Position numbers and translations under genes: made by a program. Positions 10,258-20,000 of a stretch of DNA of 20,000 nucleotides are shown here, in pieces. The stretch is from Ichthyophthirius multifiliis (lineage: Eukaryota > Ciliophora > Oligohymenophorea > Hymenostomatida). The stretch spans positions 1 to 20,000 of the forward strand of contig NW_004086058.1 in NCBI RefSeq assembly GCF_000220395.1, given 5' to 3'. The notes under the pieces are model-generated. The model was not told the DNA's origin. It saw nothing but the letters and a program-made list of their open reading frames with translations, and ran no database searches. The stretch's first letter is position 1, and every line of letters starts with the position of its first letter.

Positions 10258-10532
10258 GTGATAAAATTATTTTATTGAGCTTTTTATATTAATAAAAAAA
10301 AAAATATATTTTTTTATTATTTTTAATTATATTCCCATAATTAAAAGGATAATAGGATAATAAAAAAAAACTAATTATAATTAATTAATTTAAAATTAAT
10401 AAAATATATTTTTTTGTTTTTTATTAATAAAATAAAAAATAATATTTAAAATAAAATAGAAATTAATTAAATATCAATTAACAAAAAAAAAAAATAATAA
10501 AGAAAACTAAAAAAATAAAAAATAAGTCCCCC

Positions 10533-11977
10533 TCATTTCTTCTTTTCAGCAGGTTTACCAGCAGCTGGTTTAGCAGCAGCAGCTGCTGCTGGCTTTTTAT
10601 CATCTTTTTTAGCTGTTGCAGCATCTTTTTTACCATCTTTTGCAGCATCTTTACCTGCTTCTGCTGTTTCATCTTTCATAGCATGAGTCTTAGTAACAAT
10701 ACCTGCTGCAATAGTTTTTCCTCCTTCCCTTAAAGCAAATCTTTACCCAACACTAACTGGTAAAGGGAAATGTAGATCTAAATCCGCAGTTATATTATCT
10801 CCAGGCATACCTACCTTATTTTCCCCGTGTAATTAAATTTCAGCAGCCACATCAGCAGTTCTTAAATAAAATTAAGGTCTATATCCATTTGGGAATGGTT
10901 TTTTTCTACCACCTTCAGCATCGGTTAATATATATAAATTTACTTCAACTTTCTTATAGATTTATTAACTGTTTGGTTTACATAAAACTTATCCTAAATT
11001 AACAAAAAAATATTTAATTATATTTTTATTAAAAAAAATATACCTCTTCTAACATCATCTCTGGTAGCTCCTCTTAGTAAAAGACCTACATTATCACCAG
11101 CCTCTGCATAATCGAGCTATTTCCTAAAAGTTTCAATACCAGTAATAGTAGTTCTGTTAATTTTAGGAGCATATCCAGCCACATCAACATCTTCTCCAAC
11201 TTTAACTTTTCCAGCATCTACAGTTCCTGTTACTACAGTACCTCTTCCTGCTATTTAATAAGTGCCTTCAATTGACATTAAGAAAGGTTTATCAGTTAAT
11301 CTTTATGGGATAGGGATTTATTCATCCATAATCTTCAAAAGTTATACAACTTTATCTTCTCCTAATTCTTTTTCAGTACCATTAAGTGCACAAAGTGCAG
11401 ATCCGAAAATAACAGGCGATTTTTCCCCATCATATTCGTATTTAGCGAGTAATTCTCGCACTTCCATTTCAACTAATTCTTGAATTTCTGAATCTTTAGC
11501 CACGTCGCATTTGTTTACGAAAACTATAATTGTATTTACACCTACTTATCTACATAATAATATGTGTTCTCTTGTCTATGGCATTACACCATCAGTTGCA
11601 CTACAAACTAATATTCCTGCGTCCATTTTAGCTGCTCCTGTAATCATATTTTTTACATAATCAATATGTCCTGGACAATCTACATGACCATAATGACGTG
11701 TTTCTGTTTCATATTCAACTGTGGCAGTATTAATGGTAATACCACGTGCTTTTTCTTCTGGAGCTTTATCTATTTAAGAATATTCCATAAATGTTGCTTG
11801 TTACTTTTGGGCTAAAATCTTTGTTATGGCAGCTGTTAAAGTTGTTTTACCATGATCTATATGACCTATTGTTCCTACATTTAAGTGAGGTTTACTACGC
11901 ACGAATTTAGCGAAATTAAAACTTGGGGATTGTGTTAGGAGATTTTGAGTTGATTTTAAGATATTTCTTAAATACAT
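10533..11977 (-). CDS. TUFM: Mitochondrial elongation factor Tu, with Ala/Lys/Pro-rich C-terminal tail
   Basis: Two exons (11977-11044, 10993-10533) around a 50-nt intron (10994-11043) encode 464 residues. This GTPase delivers aminoacyl-tRNA to the organellar ribosome. Residues 1-30 are basic, Ser/Asn-rich and free of acidic residues, as in a mitochondrial presequence. G1 is G-H-I-D-H-G-K-T (38-45). The switch region reads Ala-Arg-Gly-Ile-Thr-Ile-Asn-Thr-Ala, G3 is D-C-P-G-H, G4 is N-K-C-D and G5 is G-S-A-L. Domains 2 and 3 follow, with Gly-Arg-Gly-Thr-Val-Val-Thr-Gly-Thr and the Phe-Ala-Leu-Arg-Glu-Gly-Gly-Lys-Thr end region. Bacterial EF-Tu stops soon after this point. Here about 49 further residues, rich in Lys, Ala, Asp and Pro with a six-Ala run, precede TGA. 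The codons of that tail are GC-richer than the rest. Confidence 0.97.
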
Positions 11978-12609
11978 GTTTTTGTATTTTAAATTTTTTT
12001 TTTTTTTTTTTTTTTTGTAAATTAATTTTATATATAAAACCTTTATATAAAAAAATCTTTTTATTTTATATATTTTTTTTATATTAAAGGTTAACTTTTT
12101 TTTTATTTAAAAATTTTATAGTTTAATTTTTTTTTATCTTTTGAAAATTTTGGACATTCCTTTATTATTTTAATATAATTATTTACTTCTTATTATAATA
12201 AATATATATATCAATTTATTGAATATTAAAATATTTTAATAATATTATTTAATTATAATAAAAAATAATATTAAATAAATGTTTTTAATAAAAATATTTT
12301 TTGTTATGTTTTATTTAAATAAAAATATTTATTATTGGCAAAAATAATAATAAATATTTTTAATTTAAATATTATTATAAAAAAATATATTTTTAAGAAT
12401 ATATTTATAATGAATTAGATATTTGCTTTATATAGTTTTTTATAAATTAAATATATTATATTTTTTATAAATCAATATAATATTTAATTTACTTAAAAAT
12501 AAAAATATTTAGAGCTATTTTTATTAAATAAGTTTTTAAAAATATGTATATAAATTAAATTGCATATTCATTTACTTTATTTATATTTAAATCCTTTTTA
12601 TTAAAAAAA
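11978..12609. other. Intergenic spacer with long T run
   Basis: About 630 bp between the 5' end of the EF-Tu gene and the 3' end of the two-helix membrane protein gene. A run of 23 T (11994-12016) lies just upstream of the EF-Tu start, hence poly(A) on its sense strand. The rest is A/T-rich with no supported gene. The EF-Tu promoter is expected here. Confidence 0.6.
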
Positions 12610-12868
12610 TCATTAGAAAAACTAAAATTAAAATATTATTTTTAAAATAAAAAATAAAAAATTATATTATATTTATTTAAATTTTTCAATACTAATCTTT
12701 TTTAAAATAAATTTATTTCTTTTTGCCATTTTTTTTCCTAAAATTTTTAATTTTTATTTAATTTTTTTATTTTCCAATCTAAAGTAACAGCACTTTTCAT
12801 CAATAAATTAAACTTTTTCATTATCATTATAAGATCCTATAATGAAATAATGAAATATATATATAAAT

Positions 12869-12929
<61 letters not shown>

Positions 12930-13528
12930 TCACCTCTATTTAAATAAATACATATACGAATATATTTTTTTTTTATATCTATATAATCTCTACATTCAAT
13001 ACAATCCAAGTCATTTTCCTTTTCATCGAAAACGAATCTTAATTAATAATAAATAGAATACTCATTGAAGCTTTCTAATCCTTTTTTAACTATTTAAATG
13101 TCTTTTAGCAATTTCAATTATCTTCCTTCTATAAATTTGACTCCGAAAACGTTTGCTTTTTCTACAAAAAGAATTTCGTCTTTATTATTAATTCTTACTT
13201 CTTCTTTTTCCCCAAAATAAAGGAAAATTAAGCCCACACCAATTAAAATTAGCCCAAAAATAATTTTTTGACTAAATGATAAACTAGAAATATCATCCAG
13301 AAAAAAATGATGATGAAATACTTCCAAAAAAAATATCAATAAACCCATTAAAATAAAACTAAAACCAAATAACAAAATAGATATAGGATACTATTAATAC
13401 ACTAAAGATGATGATTTATGTATATTTTTTAATGTATCAATATGAAATTTCGACCAAAAACAATTCTTATCCTTATCTTTATTTTTTTTAGCTAACATTA
13501 ACATTGCAGCACCTCTTCCTAGCATCAT
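12610..13528 (-). CDS. Unrecognised protein with two transmembrane helices
   Basis: Two exons (13528-12934, 12836-12610) are joined across a 97-nt intron (12837-12933, GTGATA..TTATAG) made largely of TA repeats; the splice keeps the frame and gives 273 residues. There are two adjacent ATG codons at the start. Residues 1-48 are basic (Lys/Asp cluster at 14-21). Two hydrophobic helices lie at about 49-71 and 89-106, separated by a His-rich loop. A soluble part with alternating strands follows (Arg-Ile-Asn-Asn-Lys, then Phe-Gly-Val-Lys-Phe). It carries a Cys-Ile-Glu-Cys pair and a Lys-rich C-terminus. Two helices plus a compact beta-rich domain recall small organellar or ER membrane proteins, but I cannot name a family. 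If the intron is not removed, translation stops near 12827. The last 40 residues are the least certain. Confidence 0.72.
12854..12929. repeat. TA-rich microsatellite inside an intron
   Basis: Imperfect (AT)n with AAAT interruptions fills most of the 97-nt intron of the two-helix membrane protein gene. Length polymorphism here would alter intron size only. Confidence 0.85.
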
Positions 13529-13808
13529 TTATTTAAAAATAATTGAATATTATAATATAAATATATTAAATAGTTTATTATATTATAAAAAAATTATATA
13601 TTTAAAAAATTAATTATTTTTTTGTTATAATCTTAACATAAAAAAAAAAATGATTTAAATATTATTATGTACAATTAAAAATATATATATATATTTTATT
13701 GATATTTATTTTAAAAGAATATATATATATATAAATATTTATATATATATATATATATATAAATATATATATTATTTGAAATAATAATTTTTAAACAAGT
13801 TATTTTAT
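13529..13808. other. Intergenic spacer with TA tracts
   Basis: Spacer between the 5' end of the two-helix protein gene and the 3' end of the cysteine-rich gene. It is occupied mainly by (AT)n tracts at about 13679-13694 and 13719-13774. No gene is visible. Confidence 0.6.
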
Positions 13809-16325
13809 TCAATTTTTAAATAATATAGCCTAATTATTTAAATCAATATCGACTGTATTTGCCTTTTAACTTTAAGTGCCATTATCTGTTTCTACTTTTT
13901 TCTATTCAGGAAAAACAATATTCATTTTCAAACCAGAAATATTATTAATAGACAAAAACTTATATACAATAAAAATAATTACAAATAAAATAAAAATTCC
14001 AATAACAATTAAAATAATCTACATTAATGGAAAAGTTTTTTCTTTTTATTTAATAACTTAATCTAAATATTATAAATAAATATATATATAAATAAATATA
14101 TATATATATATATATATAATTATATATATATAATTATATATATATATTTACCATTCTTATTTACATTAATAGTAGATTAATTATTATTTATATTTTAATT
14201 ATTATTAGTATTATTATTTGTATTATTTTTATTATTATTATCATTATTTGTTTATGTTGGTTTTGGTGGTGGTGGTGGTGGCGGTGGTGGTGGTGGTAAT
14301 GGAATACTTGGTTTTTAAATTGGTTTATCTGGTACAGGTACATTTGTTTATGCTTTACAGACATTATTTTTATCTGAGTATGTTTTCGGGGGACAATCCT
14401 TTACACATGTACCTTAATAAATATAATATTTTTAAAAACACCCTGTGCAAATATTATTATCTTCTAAGCAATCCCTGCATAGTTTTTATGTACATACTTG
14501 GCATTTTTCTATTATAAAAGCATCATCTGGACTACATTTTTTACATACACGTGTTTCTAAGTCCTCATAGTATAGATTTTCGCACACATCTACGCAAGTA
14601 TTTTCCCAGTTTAAAAATGAATCAAAAGAACAATTAAGACATATGCTTATGTTTTTTAAGTCACATTAAATACATTTTGGATGTTCACAAGGTTTACAGC
14701 TTTCTTTAGTTAATTAATCTTTCTCTTGACAATCTATACATTATTTTTCTTTTTAGTAAGTTTTTCGTGGACAACTCTCATAACATTTCCCCTCTTTTAT
14801 AAATATACCTTCCCTACATACTTCACAGATATTAATATCCGCATCACAAATATCACAAAGTGACGTTTATACACATTTTAAACACCTAGGACGATATTTT
14901 TCGTCTCCTAATATGCATTCTATACACTTCCTATTTCCCTAATAATACCCTCTGGGGCATTTGGGCACACACGATCCGTTTTCCTGTAAAAAATATTCTC
15001 CTTCTTTACATTTATAACATTATTCTTTGAAAGGACCCTTACATCCAAACAGACATTAAGGATGACATTTAGTACAAACTCCGAAATAATTGAACTAAAA
15101 TTCTGGACAAAGAGCACAAACTCCATTATTTTATAGTAAATAATTAATACTACACTAAGTACACTTTGTAGCTTTTTAAGAACATTAAAAACACTAAAAA
15201 CTACACTAATCACACTAATCATTTATGAAAATTTCAGAGTCAAAACATTAACTATAATCTGAATAAAAAAAAGTCTACTAAACACATTCTCCTTTCTTAT
15301 CTTAAAAATAGCCTTTCTGGCATCTATAGCACTTAAAAATCTCCAGATTACTCCCAACTTTTTCCCTTAAGCAATTCTAGCACCCTTAAGGGCAGTTCAT
15401 GCAGGCATTTTTTTCGCTCGAAAAAGCCTAGTTTGAATTACACTCGAAACATTGGCTAGTTTTCGTAGTTAGGCTGCTACATAGGGTGCATGGGGAAGTA
15501 TTAGTCGTACGATAGTTTGGAATGTTCGAAAAAGTGTTTATAGAGATGGATAAAGTGCCTAAATCTTTAGTATTTGTGAGAGGTATTAAATTACTGGCTT
15601 AATCTATGGCTGAAATGAAGCATTTTTATTGGTTATAAAAATCAAAGAAGTAATTATTTAATAAACTGAGAGTAAATGGCTTATTTTTTTGTTGGATTTA
15701 TATTAAAATAGCAAATAAATTCACATTTGTAAAAAATTTGTTTTCTTAAATTAAAGTCTGTATACTAGTTTAGGGTATATTTACAGTTTAACCTATAATA
15801 ATGTTCGATTAAAAAGAGATTCTGTCCATTATTTACTAAGAATTGTCAAATAATTGACTGTTTACGATAAAACACTGACTATTTTCAAGACTTTTAATTT
15901 TAGGATCTAATTTAACAACTGAGTTTATATAATAATTATAAAATAAACGCGAGTTAATTGTCAAAGTCTACAAAAAAGTGATTTAACAATTCAAAAAAAC
16001 TTGCCTTATCATAAAATTCTATCGAAGTGTAATATCACCTTTATAATTATAGAAACTATTCTTAAAAGCCCTTCCGATTTGATCTTGTTATTAAATAAAT
16101 ATATTCCTTTAAATATTTATGAAAAAACTTTCAGAAATAATACTAGTATTAAATAAAAAGGAAGTATTTATAGATTTTTCATCATAAAAAAGACAATTTT
16201 TTATTTTTCCAGAAGGTATATTAATACTCTACATATTTAAAAAAGATACACCAATAATATCTGTGACTATAAAATTAAAGCATAAACTATAAAAAGAATA
16301 AAAAGAAAATGTATATAATAATATA

Positions 16326-16379
<54 letters not shown>

Positions 16380-17091
16380 CTTTATAAATGTAACGAAATA
16401 ATCTTTTAAATTGTTAATTTTTAATTTTAAAGATTCTGTATTTTAAGAATACATAAAATAATCTTATTTATTGTAATTATATTTTATTTTTTCATTAAAA
16501 ATTATTTTTTTTCCTTTAACTTCTTTAACAGTTAATACTTCATTTTAATTTTTTTATGTTGAAGTTACCGCTACAATGAAAATTTCTGAATTTATTTAAA
16601 TATATTAAGGAAAATCCTCTATATATATATAATTAGTATTCGCTTTAACATTCTCAGCGATTGTATATTCATTTATTATAGGTGAGACTATGTTTAGACT
16701 TTATAATGAAATTTTTTCTGTTGTATCACAATCTCCTATTTAAGCAAATATTATTTAATAATATTAGGCATTTATTTATATAACAGTAGTAGTAGAAAAT
16801 GTTAGCTTTTTAAATTTTAAATGTATTGTCTATTATAATCTATTATCTATTATTAATGTTCCATCAATTCGTATTTCATCTAATATTTATGTGGAATCCC
16901 ATTATGTAAAATAACAAATTTAACCAGATTGAATATTTAATATTAATTATTCATTTAATGTATTACAATCTACTTATGCTTATATTATTTATATGATAAT
17001 AGAAACTTTTTATAGATTTATTAATTAATTTTTATATTTTTTTATTACTTATAGTAAATAATATTCGAAATAAACAAGTGTTTATTCTCAT
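13809..17091 (-). CDS. Cysteine-rich (furin/growth-factor-receptor-like repeat) type I membrane protein
   Basis: Four exons (17091-17049, 17005-16381, 16286-14152, 14062-13809) with introns of 43, 94 and 89 nt encode 1018 residues. The first splice creates a clear signal peptide: basic start, a Leu/Phe/Ile core, then Ile-Gln-Ala-Gln just before the mature Val-Asp-Cys. Residues about 24-480 are Thr/Asn/Ile-rich, beta-prone and Cys-poor. Residues about 488-875 carry about 60 cysteines in CxxC-spaced modules with Gly-Tyr-Tyr or Thr-Tyr turns, the furin-like repeat pattern common in ciliate surface proteins. Then come an 11-Pro run, an Asn-rich linker (to about 930), one membrane helix (about 950-968) and a 50-residue cytosolic tail. 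It is probably a cell-surface or secretory-pathway receptor-like protein; ligand and role are unknown. A membrane helix rather than a GPI signal separates it from typical immobilization antigens. It is divergent from PHPT1. Confidence 0.85.
14063..14151 (-). other. 89-nt TA-rich intron (last intron of the cysteine-rich gene)
   Basis: On the minus strand the intron starts GTAAAT at 14151 and ends ATTTAG at 14063. Splicing joins the Asn-rich linker, as a Gly/Asp split codon, to the exon with the membrane helix. The interior is mostly TA alternation. Confidence 0.85.
14267..14299 (-). repeat. Polyproline-encoding CCA tract
   Basis: Eleven consecutive Pro codons, ten CCA and one CCG, sit at the end of the cysteine-rich ectodomain and before an Asn-rich AAT/AAC linker. 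On the plus strand this reads as TGG repeats, a local G-rich anomaly in an A/T-rich region. Confidence 0.9.
16332..16375. repeat. (TA)22 microsatellite inside an intron
   Basis: A pure 44-nt TA alternation occupies the middle of the 94-nt intron (16287-16380) of the cysteine-rich gene. The intron starts GTATTT and ends TTATAG on the minus strand, and its removal keeps the frame. Confidence 0.9.
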
Positions 17092-17291
17092 ATTTTTTTA
17101 TTTTTTCTAATTTTTTTTTTTTTTTTTTTAATGTATTATAATATTTTATTTTTATAATCTATTTTTAATATTTTACAAGGATGAATAAATTAGAAAACAA
17201 AAAAACTATTTTTTTTTTTCTTTTATTTTTTTTTCATAGTAAAAATTTTAATAAAAAAAAAAAAAAAAAGTTAAAAATTTATAAAAATAAT
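17092..17291. promoter_or_regulatory. Bidirectional promoter region between divergent genes
   Basis: The 200-bp space separates the start of the cysteine-rich gene (minus) from PHPT1 (plus) and must hold both promoters and 5' UTRs. A 19-T run at 17111-17129 (poly-A on the minus-gene sense strand) and a 17-A run at 17253-17269 lie about 20 nt upstream of the respective ATG codons. Such tracts disfavour nucleosomes. No TATA-like motif can be told from the background. Confidence 0.5.
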
Positions 17292-17729
17292 ATGATAAAT
17301 AATTAAGAAGAACTTTTTAAATTAATACCTTAATTTGAAATTGATAGCAATGGAAGATTTAAATATATTTTAATAAAATGTTAAATAAATAATGCAAATG
17401 AATATTATTTTGTAAGAGGGACAAAAAGAAAGGCTTATCATGCTGATATATTTGATGAATTTTCATAAAATCTAACATCTAATATAACGGAAATTTAAAA
17501 TTTCAATTATTAAGTTAATGAAATTTAATTTAATTTAAAAGAAAATTAAATTTATTTTAAATGTGTAGGAGGAGGTAGGATATAAAATGATTTATAAGAT
17601 CAAAAATTAACTATATACGGATATTCGTAAAGTTTTGGATAAGCAAAACATGAAACTGCTTTATATATTGCTAAAAATTATATAAATTATCCGAAAGATA
17701 ATTTTTTTTGGAATAATGAAGGATATTGA
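17292..17729 (+). CDS. PHPT1: Phosphohistidine phosphatase 1 (PHPT1 / Janus family)
   Basis: A single-exon frame of 145 residues with stop TGA; human PHPT1 has 125. It removes phosphate from phosphohistidine in proteins and acts in the cytosol. Family marks run in order. Phe-Glu-Ile-Asp-Ser-Asn-Gly and Phe-Lys-Tyr-Ile-Leu-Ile lie near residues 15-28, and Tyr-Phe-Val-Arg-Gly near 39-43. Tyr-His-Ala-Asp-Ile-Phe-Asp has its His at position 50, the equivalent of the catalytic His53 of human PHPT1. Cys-Val-Gly-Gly-Gly-Arg-Ile comes next, then Ile-Tyr-Gly-Tyr-Ser-Gln-Ser-Phe-Gly-Gln-Ala-Lys-His, the phosphate-binding region. All key residues are kept, so the enzyme should be active. Several Gln positions use TAA/TAG. 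An insertion of about 15 Asn/Gln-rich residues precedes the GGGRI motif. Confidence 0.95.
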
Positions 17730-17867
17730 AATTTAAAATATATTTTTAATTTTGATATATAAAAAAAATAATTTTTATTTATATTTTTAGCATTAAATAT
17801 AGTATCTTTTAATAATTAAATTTATATATTTATAATATTAAAAAAATAATAAACAGATAAAAATAAT

Positions 17868-17899
<32 letters not shown>

Positions 17900-18165
17900 T
17901 TATATATATGTAAAAAATATTATATAATTAAAAATATATATATATAAATATAATTATTATATTTATATTTTTATTTTTTCATGAATTTTATTACTGTATT
18001 TAAATTTTAAATTAATATAATAATTATGCAAATACTTATTTTATTTCCATTTTTATATATAAAATATAAAATTTTTGTAATAACCAATTTTTTTATATAT
18101 AAATATTTAAATATGATATGAATAACATTAATATATTTTTTTTGAATAATCTTTATTTATTTGTA

Positions 18166-18222
<57 letters not shown>

Positions 18223-18588
18223 AAAAATAAAAAGTATTTATTTATACATTAATTTATATATAATTATATAAATACATATACATTTATATTATTTTATATA
18301 TTTCTTATTATTTATTGATTTATTTTTCATTTTTTATTATTTATATTTTTTTTTTTACTAATTTCTAATGTATAAAAATTATTAAGTAATATATATTAAT
18401 ATAAAACTTTATAAAAATCTAATAATTATTATATAATATATTTTTAATTTTTTTATAATATTTTACGTATTAATAAATATAAATTTTATTTAACAATAAA
18501 TAAATATATTTTTCCTTTTTTTAAATTAAATAAAATCAAATAATTACAAATAATACAATTAAAAAAAAATCATTAAAAATAAAAACAA
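17730..18588. other. Intergenic spacer with TA tracts
   Basis: About 860 bp between PHPT1 and enolase, both on the plus strand. It is A/T-rich, with imperfect TA repeats around 17865-17907 and a long pure TA tract at 18171-18219. No gene or RNA is supported. The enolase promoter should lie in the last few hundred bases. Confidence 0.6.
18171..18219. repeat. (TA)n microsatellite
   Basis: Forty-nine bases of pure TA alternation in the spacer upstream of enolase, the longest uninterrupted tract in the window. Confidence 0.95.
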
Positions 18589-19918
<1,330 letters not shown>

Positions 19919-20000
19919 GTAAATATAAATAAAACATAAAAATATATAGGAATATAAATATATTTAATGTATATATAAACATATATTTATATTTTTATAT

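Larger units (their letters stand above)
7722..10532. other. 2.8-kb gene-poor gap
   Basis: Between the 5' end of the DDX56-like gene and the 3' end of the EF-Tu gene (both minus strand) lies about 2.8 kb of very A/T-rich sequence. Both strands break often with TGA in most frames. Only one frame (9380-9691) drew attention. Other landmarks are a GC-rich patch at 9425-9433, a short hairpin at 10221-10237 and a 20-A run at 10238-10257. No tRNA-like T-arm or D-arm was convincing. It probably holds the promoter of the DDX56-like gene near 7722-7900. Confidence 0.55.

Noticed and set aside
10478-10672. Minus-strand frame rich in Gln and Lys over the EF-Tu tail
   Set aside because: This is the EF-Tu tail read in a shifted frame. 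The true frame continues directly from domain 3 of EF-Tu to TGA at 10533.
11262-11483. Plus-strand open frame within EF-Tu
   Set aside because: Antisense shadow of domains 1-2 of EF-Tu.
12827-13009. Ile/Tyr repeat protein end on the minus strand
   Set aside because: It results from reading through the TA-rich 97-nt intron of the two-helix protein; GT..AG removal restores a normal frame.
13876-14517. Plus-strand open frames with Val/Gly-like repeat translation
   Set aside because: They are antisense to the membrane helix exon and the polyproline/Asn linker of the cysteine-rich gene.
14920-15222. Minus-strand Val/Ser-rich frame
   Set aside because: It is an alternative frame of the cysteine repeats; the frame with CxxC modules is continuous over more than 2 kb.

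Overview
The window looks like macronuclear DNA of an oligohymenophorean ciliate. It is overwhelmingly A+T (roughly 85% by eye) and full of (TA)n tracts. Conserved proteins can only be read if TAA and TAG encode glutamine and TGA is the sole stop. Introns are small (37 to 157 nt where both ends are visible) with GT..AG borders. Base composition and gene style fit a hymenostome such as Ichthyophthirius; that assignment is inference.

Layout: four plus-strand genes come first. They are a COMMD2-like COMM-domain protein (478-1050), a LITAF-domain protein carrying an apparent 1-nt frameshift (2130-2672), an ALYREF/THO4-type mRNA export adaptor with four introns (3019-3904), and an unrecognised coiled-coil protein (4768-5748). 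They converge on a minus-strand DDX56/Dbp9-type helicase-like gene (5875-7721) whose ATPase and RNA-helicase motifs are largely eroded. About 2.8 kb without a convincing gene follows. Next is a minus-strand block: mitochondrial EF-Tu with an Ala/Lys/Pro-rich tail (10533-11977), an unrecognised two-helix membrane protein (12610-13528), and a four-exon, 1018-residue cysteine-rich type I membrane protein (13809-17091). The last is divergent, across about 200 bp, from PHPT1 phosphohistidine phosphatase (17292-17729). Enolase follows, with an N-terminal extension, and is cut by the window end (18589 to beyond 19918).

The genes are an ordinary eukaryotic mixture (mRNA export, ribosome biogenesis, organellar translation, glycolysis, trafficking, cell surface). 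There is no operon logic, mobile element, CRISPR array or recognisable RNA gene. The points most worth a second look are the pseudo-helicase, the EF-Tu tail, the enolase extension, the LITAF frameshift, the A-rich 3' splice sites, and a perfect 16-bp-arm palindrome at 1959-1991. I see no evidence of a wholly new system.
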